NCBI RefSeq assembly: GCF_030816855.1
Contig: NZ_JAUSYK010000001.1
Coordinates: 1,736,001 to 1,800,000, forward strand
Reading direction: 5' to 3'
DNA: 64,000 nucleotides
DNA from: Arthrobacter sp. B3I4
GTDB lineage: Bacteria; Actinomycetota; Actinomycetes; Actinomycetales; Micrococcaceae
The notes beneath the pieces are model-generated. The model ran no database searches. It worked only from the letters and a program-made list of their open reading frames with translations, and had not been told where the DNA came from. Position numbers and translations under genes: made by a program. Of the stretch, positions 8,319-16,514 are shown piece by piece. The stretch's first letter is position 1. Each line of letters starts with the position of its first letter.

Positions 8319-9201
8319 TTAGTAGCGGTTGATGGCGGGGAGCTTCGGGGCCGTCTTGATGACGGCGCCGGCGGTTGCTTCCCAGGCCTTCTTGTAGGAA
8401 CCGTCCTTGTCGAAGGCTTCGAGCTGGTCGTTGATCCAGCTGCGGAAGACCTTGTCGTCCTTCTTCAGGCCGATGCCGTAAGGCTCCCTTGGTGAAGGTC
8501 TCATCGGAGGCGAGCTTGAAGGCGTCGGGCTCCTTGTTGACGAAGCCGGCGAGGATGACGTTGTCGGTGGTGACTGCTTCGACCTGCTTGTTGCGCAGCG
8601 GCTCAAGGCAGGCGGAGTAGGTTGCGGCCGGAACCAGGACGGCTCCGTACTTCTCCACGATCGTCGATGCAGGAGTGGATCCGGTCACGGAGCAGACGTT
8701 CTTGCCCTTGACGTCTTCAGGCTTGGTGATCGAGGTGTTGTCCTTGTTCACCATCAGGGCCTGGCCTGCCTCGTAGTACGGGCCGGCAAAGTCGACTTCG
8801 GCCTTGCGCTTGTCGTTGATCGTGTAGGTGGCGACGATGATGTCGACCTTGCCCTGCTTGATGAACTGCTCGCGGTTCGCGGAAACAGTTTCCACCCACT
8901 CGATCTTGTCCGCGCTGATGCCCAGCTTGGCGGCGATCAGCTTGCCGATTTCGACGTCGAAACCGACAGGCTTGCCGTCGAGGCCCTTCTGGCCGAACAG
9001 CGGCTGGTCGAACTTGGTGCCGATGGTGATTTTGCCGGCTGAAGAAAGCTTTGCCATGGTGCTGTCGGCGGCGAAGCTCGGCTTCTCGGCTACGGGCGGG
9101 TTGGAAGTGGAGGAGCTGCCGCCGCAGGCGCTCAGGCTCAGAGCCAGAGCTGCGGATGCGGCCACCAGAAGGGATTTCCTTCGGGTCAAAAATGCCATCA
9201 T
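8319..9201 (-). pseudogene. gluB: Glutamate-type ABC transporter substrate-binding lipoprotein, frameshifted
   Basis: Family 3 extracellular solute-binding protein. It starts at ATG 9201 with an AAAGGAA site, has a lipoprotein signal (SLLVAASAALALSLSACGG; lipobox LSAC), and contains KITIGTKFDQPLFG and FDVEIGKLIAAKLG motifs. After about residue 236 (DETFTK) the frame breaks. One extra G in the GGG run at 8486-8488 (CCC on the plus strand) shifts translation to an unrelated tail ending at 8227. In the -1 frame the expected C-terminus EPYGIGLKKDDKVF continues to AINRY and a TAA at 8319. The rest of the gene looks intact, so this is either a very recent mutation or a sequencing error. If real, the importer lacks a normal binding protein. 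Confidence 0.85.
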
Positions 9202-9220
9202 GACATTCCTTTCATTGGAC

Positions 9221-9238
9221 GGCCGCCTCACGGCGGCC
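9221..9238 (-). other. Small hairpin between gluA and gluB
   Basis: GGCCGCC/GGCGGCC, a 7-bp stem with a TCAC loop (arms 9221-9227 and 9232-9238), in the 83-bp gap upstream of the gluB ribosome-binding site. Together with the hairpin after gluB it brackets the binding-protein cistron. Confidence 0.4.
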
Positions 9239-9284
9239 TGGGTGCGAACTCTGCGGAGAATTGGAGGTGTGTCTGTGGTGCGGC

Positions 9285-10040
9285 TTAGTGCGTCAAGAGC
9301 TTGGACAGGAAATCCTTGGCGCGGCTGCTCTTGGGGTTGGTGAAGAACTCTTCGGGTGTTGCGTCCTCAACGATCTGGCCGTCGGCCATGAAGACCACGC
9401 GGTCCGCAGCCTTCCGGGCGAAGCCCATCTCGTGCGTGACCACGATCATCGTCATGCCTTCCTTGGCAAGCTGGATCATGACGTCGAGGACTTCGTTGAT
9501 CATTTCCGGGTCCAGCGCCGAGGTGGGCTCATCGAAGAGCATCACCTTCGGTTTCATGGCAAGAGCGCGGGCAATTGCGACGCGCTGCTGCTGGCCGCCG
9601 GAGAGCTGGGCGGGCAGCTTCGGTGCCTGGTGGCCGACGCCGACGCGCTCCAGCAACGCCATGGCGTCCTTGTCGGCCTCCGCCTTGGACAGGCCCTTGA
9701 CCTTGATTGGTCCGAGTGTGACGTTCTCAAGGATCGTCTTGTGGGCGAACAGGTTGAACGACTGGAAGACCATGCCGACGTCGGCGCGCAGCTTGGCCAG
9801 TTCCTTGCCCTCCTCGGGCAGCTCCTTGCCGTCGATGGCGATCCTGCCGTCGTCGATGGTCTCCAGCCGGTTGATGGCGCGGCAGAGCGTTGACTTGCCT
9901 GAGCCCGAGGGACCGATGACAACAACGACCTCTCCCTTTCGGACGTTCAGATTGATGTCCTTGAGGACGTGCAACTGGCCGTAATGCTTGTTGACGGCAT
10001 TCAGGGAGACGAGGGCATCGCCGGGCACTTGAGTAGTCAT
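9285..10040 (-). CDS. gluA: Glutamate-type amino-acid ABC transporter, ATP-binding protein
   Basis: A 251-residue ABC ATPase that powers the importer. Walker A is GPSGSGKST near residue 45, the signature is [16 protein letters not shown], Walker B is [12 protein letters not shown], and the switch His lies in VVTHEMGFA. It is the first gene of the operon. The ATG is six bases after TAGATT without a Shine-Dalgarno, so the operon mRNA probably begins at this ATG. Confidence 0.93.
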   Translation of the reverse strand: MTTQVPGDALVSLNAVNKHYGQLHVLKDINLNVRKGEVVVVIGPSGSGKSTLCRAINRLETIDDGRIAIDGKELPEEGKELAKLRADVGMVFQSFNLFAHKTILENVTLGPIKVKGLSKAEADKDAMALLERVGVGHQAPKLPAQLSGGQQQRVAIARALAMKPKVMLFDEPTSALDPEMINEVLDVMIQLAKEGMTMIVVTHEMGFARKAADRVVFMADGQIVEDATPEEFFTNPKSSRAKDFLSKLLTH

Positions 10041-10046
10041 AAGAAG

Positions 10047-10052
10047 AATCTA
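10047..10052 (-). promoter_or_regulatory. Predicted -10 box of leaderless gluA promoter
   Basis: TAGATT on the minus strand, six bases (CTTCTT) before the gluA ATG. No ribosome-binding site lies between. Confidence 0.6.
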
Positions 10053-10191
10053 GCGAACATTAGCCGAATATGACCGCTGTCACTGGGAGTTCGTCCACAT
10101 CGTGACCCAAGAGATACCGCAGCCTACCACCGTCGCAGCCGCCCCGGGCGGCCCCGAAGCGCCACGGCAGCCGGCCCGCTGATCCGCGCGT

Positions 10192-10197
10192 TAGCCT
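10192..10197 (+). promoter_or_regulatory. Predicted -10 box of LOG-family gene promoter
   Basis: TAGCCT, six bases (AAGGAC) before ATG 10204. The AAGGA could also act as a Shine-Dalgarno, so leadered translation is not excluded. Confidence 0.5.
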
Positions 10198-10203
10198 AAG
10201 GAC

Positions 10204-11085
10204 ATGAGTACCGAGCCGCAGCCCACGCCAGAGCAGAACCCAGCCGGCACCCCAGGCTCGGGGCGTCGGGACGCCCCGCCGGCCAACGGCATCCGGCATA
10301 AGGGGCCGCTCGAGCTGCGCCGCAAGGCGGCCAAGGTCACCATGTCCGACCAGACACTGCTGGACACCAAGGGACCGGGCCAGTTCGTGCACACAGACCC
10401 GTGGCGGGTGCTGCGGATCCAGAGTGAATTCGTGGAAGGCTTCGGCGCGCTCGCCGACCTCGGGCCCGCCGTCAGCGTTTTCGGTTCCGCGAGGACGCAG
10501 CCGGGCAGCGTCAACTACGAACTCGGCGTGGAGGTGGGCCGCAAGCTGGCCGAGGCCGGCCTCGCTGTCATCACCGGCGGCGGCCCAGGGTCCATGGAGG
10601 CGGCCAACAAGGGCGCCGTGCAGGGCAACGGTGTCTCGGTTGGCCTCGGGATTGAGCTGCCCTTCGAGCAGGGCATGAACCAGTGGGTGGACCTGGGCAT
10701 CAACTTCCGTTACTTTTTCGCCCGCAAAACCATGTTCGTGAAGTACGCCCAGGGCTTCATTGTGCTCCCCGGAGGCCTCGGCACCCTCGACGAGCTCTTC
10801 GAAGCCATGGTCCTGGTCCAGACGCGTAAAGTCACCTCCTTCCCGATCGTGTTGATCGGCACGGCGTTCTGGAGCCCGATGATGGAATGGATCCAGACCA
10901 CCCTTGTCGCCGAAGGCATGATGGCAGAGGAGGACCTCGACCTCGTCCAAGTGGTCGACGATCCGGCGCTCGCCGTGGAACTCATCGCCGAAGGCGCCGC
11001 CCGCCACCGCAACCCGGGCGGCACCGGCCCGGCTGCGGGGAGCGGCAGCACGCCCACAGGCAGCGGCAGCGGCCCGCGGGCCTGA
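10204..11085 (+). CDS. LOG family protein (cytokinin riboside 5'-monophosphate phosphoribohydrolase-like)
   Basis: A 293-residue Rossmann-fold protein of the TIGR00730/LOG family. The diagnostic motif PGGxGTxxE appears as VLPGGLGTLDELFEAM near residue 190, with the upstream GGGPGSMEAANKGA phosphate-binding loop near 125. The family hydrolyses nucleoside 5'-monophosphates to free base and ribose 5-phosphate. The N-terminal 35 residues and the C-terminal Gly/Ser/Thr tail are low complexity and probably disordered. The M. tuberculosis homologue (Rv1205) also lies near dapE, supporting conserved synteny. Confidence 0.88.
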   Translation: MSTEPQPTPEQNPAGTPGSGRRDAPPANGIRHKGPLELRRKAAKVTMSDQTLLDTKGPGQFVHTDPWRVLRIQSEFVEGFGALADLGPAVSVFGSARTQPGSVNYELGVEVGRKLAEAGLAVITGGGPGSMEAANKGAVQGNGVSVGLGIELPFEQGMNQWVDLGINFRYFFARKTMFVKYAQGFIVLPGGLGTLDELFEAMVLVQTRKVTSFPIVLIGTAFWSPMMEWIQTTLVAEGMMAEEDLDLVQVVDDPALAVELIAEGAARHRNPGGTGPAAGSGSTPTGSGSGPRA

Positions 11086-11122
11086 TCGTCCCCGCCCAGC
11101 CTTGTCTGGCACCATGGGACCT

Positions 11123-11554
11123 GTGAGTTTCTTCCTGGTCTTCGTGGCGATCGTGCTGGCCGCCGTCGCCATCCTCCTCGGTACCGACTTGGCCCAGAGA
11201 ATTTTCCGCCGCCGCGCGGGCGGGCGGGCTTTCGAGGACGGATTCGACGAGCCGGTGGCTTCGCTGCCGCCGGTGCTGCTGCCTGCCGATGCCGAACCCG
11301 CAGACCTGGACCGGATCCGCTTCGCCGTCGGCGTGCGTGGCTACCGGATGGACCAGGTGGACCAGGTCCTCGACGAGCTGCGGGACCAGATCGCGCGGAA
11401 GGACCGTGAAATTGCCGCGCTCCGGGCGGAACGGGAACGGCCGGAGCGGCCGGATTCGGAACAGGCGGAGCCGGAACGTGTGGAGCGCCCCCGGCGGAAC
11501 CATCCCCGCGGGGAGCGCCCGCACCGGGATCCGGCGCCGGATCCTGCGCCGTGA
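11123..11554 (+). CDS. DivIVA-domain membrane protein
   Basis: About 143 residues from GTG 11123 (MSFFLVFVAIVLAAVAILLG); TTG 11102 and ATG 11114 are in-frame alternatives. One N-terminal membrane helix is followed by a short DivIVA-like segment near residues 58-95 (IRFAVGVRGYRMDQVDQVLDEL), the F..A.RGY...EVD..LD pattern of that family, then a charged Pro/Glu/Arg tail. DivIVA domains recruit proteins to curved membrane at poles and septa, so a role in growth or division is inferred. The stop overlaps the start of the next gene. Confidence 0.75.
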   Translation: MSFFLVFVAIVLAAVAILLGTDLAQRIFRRRAGGRAFEDGFDEPVASLPPVLLPADAEPADLDRIRFAVGVRGYRMDQVDQVLDELRDQIARKDREIAALRAERERPERPDSEQAEPERVERPRRNHPRGERPHRDPAPDPAP

Positions 11555-12828
11555 ACGAAACGGCGCAGGAGAGTCTTAACACTGCCGTCTGGGGCCGGAT
11601 CGCTGCTGCCGGCAACCGTGCCGCGCGCTGGCCCTGGTGGCTGCAGGTCGGGGGACTGTACGTCGCCGCCCGTCTGGTCAGTGCCTGCATCTTCATGGCC
11701 GCGGCGCTGCACCAGGGGGTCAACCCATGGTTTCCGCCCAGGCCGGACTACTGGAACTTCATCAACATCTGGGACGCCCGTTGGTACGGAGAAGCGCTCA
11801 GCAACGGCTACCCCACCCAGTTGCCGGTCGATGAGGCGGGCAACGTCAAAGAAAACGCGTGGGCGTTCTACCCGCTCTTTCCGCTGCTGGGCCGGTCCCT
11901 CAGCGGGCTGACCGGGGCTGCTCCGGCCGCCTCGCTGACAGTCATCGCGATGCTCTCCGGCCTCGCGGCGTCGCTGGTGATCTACCGCCTGTTCCGGCTC
12001 AAGTCAGCGCACCGCACGGCACTGTGGGGTTCGGTGTTCTTCTCCGTTTTCCCTGTCGCTCCGGTCCTGCAGGTACCTTACGCAGAGTCGCTAAACCTTC
12101 TGCTGCTTGCCGCGGCGCTCCTGATGGTGATGCGCAGGCGCTATCTGTGGGCCATTCCCGTGGTGTTGCTGATGTGCCTGTCCCGGCCCACCGGGGTGCC
12201 CTTCGCAGCGATGGCCGGCCTGTTGCTGCTGTGGCGCCTGTACCCGTATCTACGCCTGCGGTTTCAGGGCCTGCCGCGGGCGGGCGGCCCCGTCGCCGAG
12301 GAGGTGCCACACAACGCTGCTGAGCTCTGGTCGCTGACAGGCCTGACGGCTGCCGCCGGCCTGGGTGCGCTGCTGTGGCCCGCCATCGCGTGGGCCACCA
12401 CCGGCGACGTCCAGGCCTACACCAAGACCGAGACCGTCTGGCGCGGCCAGGACCTGGTGCCGTTCAAGCCCTGGTTCGATACCGGGATCCAGCTTTTCGG
12501 ACCCGGTCTCGGGCTGTTGGCGCCGTTTGTCTTCGTGGCTGCCTTCGCCCTGCTGATGATGTCCAGGCCGGTCGCGGCGCTGGGGGCGGAGCTGCGGCTC
12601 TGGTGCATTTGCTACACGGGGTACCTGCTGGTATTCCTGCACCCGCAGACCAGCACTTTCCGGATGCTGCTGCCGCTGTTCCCGCTGGCGCTCAGCGCTG
12701 CACTGGTTTCCCGGTCCCGGGCCTACCGCGGGACCGTCGTCGTCATGTTTTTGCTGTTGCAGCTGGTGTGGGTGGTGTGGCTTTGGGCGTGGGCGCAGCT
12801 GCCCGGCGGTGGCGACTACCCGCCGTGA
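11551..12828 (+). CDS. Mannosyltransferase-like polytopic membrane protein (PIG-V type)
   Basis: A 425-residue protein with about ten predicted membrane helices. An extracytoplasmic loop after the first helix holds INIWDARWYGEALSNGYP, a D-x-x-W/Y motif typical of GT-C glycosyltransferases resembling GPI mannosyltransferase PIG-V, and NAWAFYPLFPLLGR, also characteristic of that family. The donor would be a polyprenyl-phosphate sugar and the acceptor an envelope glycan or protein; neither can be told from sequence. GTG start overlaps the previous stop by four bases (GTGA), so it is co-translated with the DivIVA-domain protein. Confidence 0.75.
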   Translation: MNETAQESLNTAVWGRIAAAGNRAARWPWWLQVGGLYVAARLVSACIFMAAALHQGVNPWFPPRPDYWNFINIWDARWYGEALSNGYPTQLPVDEAGNVKENAWAFYPLFPLLGRSLSGLTGAAPAASLTVIAMLSGLAASLVIYRLFRLKSAHRTALWGSVFFSVFPVAPVLQVPYAESLNLLLLAAALLMVMRRRYLWAIPVVLLMCLSRPTGVPFAAMAGLLLLWRLYPYLRLRFQGLPRAGGPVAEEVPHNAAELWSLTGLTAAAGLGALLWPAIAWATTGDVQAYTKTETVWRGQDLVPFKPWFDTGIQLFGPGLGLLAPFVFVAAFALLMMSRPVAALGAELRLWCICYTGYLLVFLHPQTSTFRMLLPLFPLALSAALVSRSRAYRGTVVVMFLLLQLVWVVWLWAWAQLPGGGDYPP

Positions 12829-12902
12829 CGGCGGGCACCTTTTTGGGCCGGGCAACCGGCGTTTCCAACGCGCGGAGAAAGTCCAACGATTAGCTACACG
12901 CC

Positions 12903-12921
12903 CGTAATTACGAGATAATGT
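12903..12921 (+). promoter_or_regulatory. Promoter region of DUF3117 gene with palindrome
   Basis: CGTAATTACG (12903-12912) is a perfect 10-bp palindrome directly upstream of TAATGT (12916-12921), a good -10 hexamer. A regulator bound to the palindrome would cover the promoter spacer. No clear -35 box is seen. Confidence 0.5.
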
Positions 12922-12950
12922 CCCTAAGCAAGGAAAACTGAGTATTGAGC

Positions 12951-13015
12951 CCCGGCGGCTGCCGACACAGCCGCCGGGCGGTTGTTGACTAAGCGGACAC
13001 AGCCCGGCCGGGCTG
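12951..13015 (+). other. Two-hairpin 5' leader upstream of DUF3117 gene
   Basis: The first stem is CCCGGCGGCTG/CAGCCGCCGGG (12951-12961 and 12968-12978) with a 6-base loop; the second is the self-complementary CAGCCCGGCCGGGCTG at 13000-13015. Both lie between the TAATGT box and the coding start, in a leader of about 120 nt. The first could be an attenuator or the terminator of the preceding gene. Confidence 0.5.
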
Positions 13016-13049
13016 GAAAGTCACGGGACTACTAAGGGGGATATTCCTC

Positions 13050-13217
13050 ATGGCGGCTATGAAACCACGCACCGGCGACGGACCTATGGAAGTGACCAAA
13101 GAGGGTCGCAGCCTGATCATGCGTGTTCCGCTCGAAGGCGGGGGACGGCTTGTCGTCGAACTCAACGCTGCAGAAGCAACGAACCTGAAGGAATGCCTGG
13201 TCGGCGTTACCGAATAG
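13050..13217 (+). CDS. DUF3117 family small protein, 55 residues
   Basis: A short gene encoding MAAMKPRTGDGPMEV followed by TKEGRSLIMRVPLEGGGRLV and ending CLVGVTE. This is the actinobacterial DUF3117 family, highly conserved and of unknown function; the M. tuberculosis member is Rv1211. There is no membrane segment. The single cysteine near residue 49 is in a helix-like ATNLKECL segment. The ribosome-binding site is AAGGGGG, nine bases upstream. A terminator follows 41 bp after the stop. A structured leader precedes it. Confidence 0.88.
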   Translation: MAAMKPRTGDGPMEVTKEGRSLIMRVPLEGGGRLVVELNAAEATNLKECLVGVTE

Positions 13218-13258
13218 CCTTCGCCTGGCAGGCGCGGGAACGCTTCACCGGGATAAGG

Positions 13259-13281
13259 GCCCGCTGCCGCCGGCAGCGGGC
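13259..13281. terminator. Bidirectional terminator between DUF3117 and O-methyltransferase genes
   Basis: GCCCGCTGCC/GGCAGCGGGC stem (13259-13268 and 13272-13281) with a 3-base loop, followed by TCTTCCTT. It lies between two convergent genes. Confidence 0.8.
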
Positions 13282-13298
13282 TCTTCCTTGCCTCCGGC

Positions 13299-13931
13299 CT
13301 ATTTCTTGACTGCGACCAGCAGGCCGTCGCCGGTGGGCAGCATCGCGGAGGCGAGGCGCTCGTCGTCGCGGATGGCCTTCCCGATCTGGCGCAGCACCAC
13401 GGTGGTCGCGTCCCGGGCCGCAGGGTTGGAGACGCGGTCCTTGTCCAGCGCATCGTTGACGATCAGCAGCCCGCCGGACTTCAACAACCGAATGGCCTGT
13501 TCCACGTAGCGGGGGTAGTTCGGCTTGTCCGCATCGATGAACACCAGGTCGTAGGCGCCGTCAGTGAGGCGCGGCAGCACGTCGCCGGCGCGGCCGGAGA
13601 TCGTGCGGGTGCGGTTGGCCGGGCTGCCTGCCTCGTGGAACGCCTCGCGCGCGGCGCGGAGGTGCTCGACGTCGACGTCGATGGTGGTCAGGACGGCCTG
13701 CGGGCCAAGCCCGCGGAGGATGCAGACCCCGGACACGCCGGCGCCGGTGCCGATTTCCACCGCGGTCTGCGCCTTGGAGGCGGCAGCAAGGACGGTCAGG
13801 ACGGCGCCGACGCCGGGTCCGACCGGAGTGACGCCCAGTTCGAAAGACCGTTCGCGCGCGTGCAACAAAACCTCGTCCTCGGCAGGCAGATCTTCTGCGT
13901 AGGACCAGCTCGTGGACTTATCGGCGCTCAT
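13299..13931 (-). CDS. SAM-dependent O-methyltransferase
   Basis: About 210 residues, of the caffeoyl-CoA/catechol O-methyltransferase-like family. Motif I is VEIGTGAGVSGVCILRGL near residue 65, and DLVFIDADKPNYPRYVEQAIRLLKSGGLLIVND holds the metal- and SAM-site acidic residues. The start at ATG 13931 (MSADKSTSWSYAED) matches the usual N-terminus; an in-frame ATG at 13967 would add 12 residues. The gene next to sigE and divergent from it is an O-methyltransferase in mycobacteria too (Rv1220c). Substrate unknown. Confidence 0.85.
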   Translation of the reverse strand: MSADKSTSWSYAEDLPAEDEVLLHARERSFELGVTPVGPGVGAVLTVLAAASKAQTAVEIGTGAGVSGVCILRGLGPQAVLTTIDVDVEHLRAAREAFHEAGSPANRTRTISGRAGDVLPRLTDGAYDLVFIDADKPNYPRYVEQAIRLLKSGGLLIVNDALDKDRVSNPAARDATTVVLRQIGKAIRDDERLASAMLPTGDGLLVAVKK

Positions 13932-14169
13932 GGGTATCGCTTTCCGGGCAGGAGGGGAGTGTTTCATACAGCGTACTGGGTCTGGCAGGCTGTTCCGGTG
14001 CGGCTTGCGCCGTCGGCGGAAGAGTCCGCAACGTCAGGAATTTCCCAGCTTGTTTTGAAATGATGGATATCCGCTCATCCGCGTGGTGATCGGCGTCGAA
14101 TTCAGGGTGTAGCAGCTTGCAGCAGCAAGCGCCGTCCAGACGTAACACCATCCGCGAGGGGAGTGGGCA

Positions 14170-14805
14170 ATGTCGGCTCTGGCCGCTGTCCCGGCAACTG
14201 ATGAGTCCCAGCCCACGGCCGAGGCTGAGTGGGTCCGGCCGACGTGGGAAGAAGTGGTCACCAACCACTCCGCGAAGGTCTACCGGCTGGCGTACCGGCT
14301 GACCGGCAACAAGTACGACGCCGAGGACCTCACCCAGGAGGTCTTCGTGCGGGTGTTCCGCTCGCTGGAAAACTTCAAACCGGGCACCCTCGACGGCTGG
14401 CTGCACCGCATCACCACCAATCTGTTCCTGGACCAGGCGCGGCGCAAGAGCCGGATCCGCTTCGACGCGCTGGCTGAGGACGCCGAGTCGCGGATCCCGG
14501 GCCGCGAGCCCGGCCCGGAGCAGAGCTTCGAGTTCAACAACCTTGACCTGGACGTCCAGGCAGCCCTTGAGGAGCTGCCGCCGGACTTCCGCGCCGCCGT
14601 GGTCCTCTGCGACCTGGAGGGCCTGTCCTATGACGAGGTCGCGGTGGCGTTGGGCGTCAAGCTCGGCACCGTCAGGTCCCGGATCCACCGCGGCCGGACG
14701 ATGCTCCGCGAGAAGCTCGCGCACCGTGACCCCCGCCCGCCACAGACCGCCAAACCAACACTCAAGCCGCGGCTCAAGATGCCCCGGATCGCCGGCCTGC
14801 TCTGA
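14170..14805 (+). CDS. sigE: ECF RNA polymerase sigma factor SigE
   Basis: A 211-residue group 4 sigma factor. Region 2 spans about residues 38-105 with [27 protein letters not shown] and the -10-recognition helix [17 protein letters not shown]; region 4 spans about 135-190 with [23 protein letters not shown] and [18 protein letters not shown]. It directs the extracytoplasmic stress response in actinobacteria. ATG 14170 follows GAGGGGAG by about eight bases. The anti-sigma gene begins eight bases after its stop, so the pair is co-transcribed. Confidence 0.94.
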   Translation: MSALAAVPATDESQPTAEAEWVRPTWEEVVTNHSAKVYRLAYRLTGNKYDAEDLTQEVFVRVFRSLENFKPGTLDGWLHRITTNLFLDQARRKSRIRFDALAEDAESRIPGREPGPEQSFEFNNLDLDVQAALEELPPDFRAAVVLCDLEGLSYDEVAVALGVKLGTVRSRIHRGRTMLREKLAHRDPRPPQTAKPTLKPRLKMPRIAGLL

Positions 14806-14813
14806 ACCGGGCG

Positions 14814-15980
14814 ATGGCTCAGCTGAAACATCTACTGCGTGGCCTTTCGTGCAAATATTTCGGCCGTCCGTCACGCCGGGCCCGCCTTGCCGCGGCACTG
14901 CTTGCCGGCAAGGCCCACGAGCGGCGCCGGAACCACCTGGAACGCTGTACTGCGTGCCGCGCCCGGCAGCAGCGGGAACGCCAGTATCTGGAGCGGCTGC
15001 GCGGCGCGGCGGTCCCGGAAGCCAGTGAAGACCTGACGGCGCGCCTGCTGGCCCGCACCGGGGAACTGGCCACCCGCAGCGACGGTGACTCACCGGCGCC
15101 CGCTGCGGTCCAACCGGCCACCCCGGCGCCGGTGCTCAAGCAGCGCCCGGCACCGGTGACTCCGAAGCGCCTGCCGCTAGCCCTCGGAATCGGTGGTGGC
15201 GTGGCTGCCGGAGCGCTGCTGCTCGGCGGTGCCGCCTACCTCCTCGGCGCCGAGGTGGCGCCGACGTCCGACGGCGCGTTCGCCTCGGCAGCCGGGGCCG
15301 CTTTCCCCGGGCGGATGACGGGCCAGGCGGTGCCTCCCGACAGCGCTTTCGGTTCCGCGTGGAAGCTCAGCGGTGAACCCGACGTCGCGCCCGCCGGGGC
15401 CCTCAGCGCCGGGCAGCTCGCCGGGCTCCGCGCCCAGGGCTGGACCTGCCCGGAACTGCGCGAACTCGGTTACCACCTGGTCTGGGCCCGCAGCGGCATC
15501 GCCTACGGGACCAAGGTGCTGGAACTGCGGCTCACCGACGGCCGGCACTTCGCCACTGTCCTGGAGCAGCACAGCGGCGACGGCGGACGCCGTTCCGGGC
15601 CGGCGGCCGGGCCCGGGCGGGCAGCCGCGGTTCCGGTCAACGTGCTTACCGGCCACCCGGCCTCCGACGACGGCTTCACTGCCGCGCCGCTGGTGCCTGA
15701 CAAACCGGATACCGCAGCGACGGACGCCGAACAGCCTCAGCCTGCGCCAGCCGAGGGGGTCCTCTGGGTGAACGCCCGGGCGCCGTTCCGGGCCATCTAC
15801 GCAACACCTGCGGCCACGTTCACCTACGTCTCGGACCTGCCGGACGAGCAGGCCGGCGCCGGCGTCGATGCCCTCGTGCGTTCGCGTCCTACGGCGTCCC
15901 CGGCCGCGCCCGGCGGCGGCGCTCTGCCTACCCGGCTGGAACGCGGCCTGCAGCGGCTGGCGGAGCTGCTGGCGCGGTGA
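14814..15980 (+). CDS. rseA: Anti-sigma factor with zinc-finger and one transmembrane helix (RseA-like)
   Basis: A 388-residue protein. The N-terminal 60 residues form a zinc-binding anti-sigma domain with H41-x3-C45-x2-C48 (HLERCTAC), plus C13 as a possible fourth ligand. One membrane helix lies at about 121-144 (LALGIGGGVAAGALLLGGAAYLLG), leaving a large external C-terminal domain of about 240 residues, much longer than mycobacterial RseA. Position directly after sigE makes SigE the presumed partner. The external part carries SDLPDEQ-type sequence and Pro/Ala-rich linkers of unknown function and may sense the envelope signal. Confidence 0.88.
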   Translation: MAQLKHLLRGLSCKYFGRPSRRARLAAALLAGKAHERRRNHLERCTACRARQQRERQYLERLRGAAVPEASEDLTARLLARTGELATRSDGDSPAPAAVQPATPAPVLKQRPAPVTPKRLPLALGIGGGVAAGALLLGGAAYLLGAEVAPTSDGAFASAAGAAFPGRMTGQAVPPDSAFGSAWKLSGEPDVAPAGALSAGQLAGLRAQGWTCPELRELGYHLVWARSGIAYGTKVLELRLTDGRHFATVLEQHSGDGGRRSGPAAGPGRAAAVPVNVLTGHPASDDGFTAAPLVPDKPDTAATDAEQPQPAPAEGVLWVNARAPFRAIYATPAATFTYVSDLPDEQAGAGVDALVRSRPTASPAAPGGGALPTRLERGLQRLAELLAR

Positions 15981-16093
15981 CCGGACAGTATGGCCCGGGC
16001 AGCGGCCGGGCCGCCGGCGCGGCGGGGACGGAAGCCCGATCAAGGGCCTGCTGCAGGCGCTTAGCCGAATCGTTGCGCGCCCGACAGAGAGGG

Positions 16094-16099
16094 TAATCT
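16094..16099 (+). promoter_or_regulatory. Predicted -10 box upstream of tatB
   Basis: TAATCT ending seven bases before the tatB GTG. It would give tatB a leaderless or near-leaderless transcript of its own within the sigE cluster. Confidence 0.5.
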
Positions 16100-16106
16100 T
16101 CCTAGA

Positions 16107-16484
16107 GTGTTTGGAATCAACGGTCCGGAGTTCATACTTCTGCTGATCATCGGCCTATTGGTGATCGGTCCCAGCAGGTTGCCCGAATACACGCAGAAGC
16201 TGGCCAACATCGTCAAGGAAGTCCGGCGGATGGCGTCCGGTGCCCGCGAGCAGATCAAGGAAGAAGTCGGCATCGACATCGACGATGTGGACTGGAAGAA
16301 ATACGACCCCCGGCAGTACGACCCGCGGCGGATCATCAAGGAAGCGCTCCTTGAGGACGACTCCAAGCCGGTCAGCCCCGGAGCGCCCGCCGCTGTCGCA
16401 ACAGCGGAGGAGCGCCGCCCGGCCCGCGTCGTCGAGCGGCTTCCCGAGGGCCAGCCGGCACCGTTCGACTCCGAGGCCACCTAG
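16107..16484 (+). CDS. tatB: Sec-independent protein translocase subunit TatB
   Basis: A 125-residue Tat component. It opens with MFGINGPEFILLLIIGLLVIGP, an N-terminal membrane helix and Gly-Pro hinge, followed by an amphipathic helix (LPEYTQKLANIVKEVRRMA) and an acidic tail. The F-G-I/E-L pattern and tail length favour TatB over TatA. TatB receives twin-arginine substrates in the inner membrane. In mycobacteria htrA lies between rseA and tatB; here only 126 bp separate the anti-sigma stop and tatB. Confidence 0.92.
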   Translation: MFGINGPEFILLLIIGLLVIGPSRLPEYTQKLANIVKEVRRMASGAREQIKEEVGIDIDDVDWKKYDPRQYDPRRIIKEALLEDDSKPVSPGAPAAVATAEERRPARVVERLPEGQPAPFDSEAT

Positions 16485-16514
16485 GCCCGTAGGCCCGCAA
16501 CCTGGTTTTCCGGG

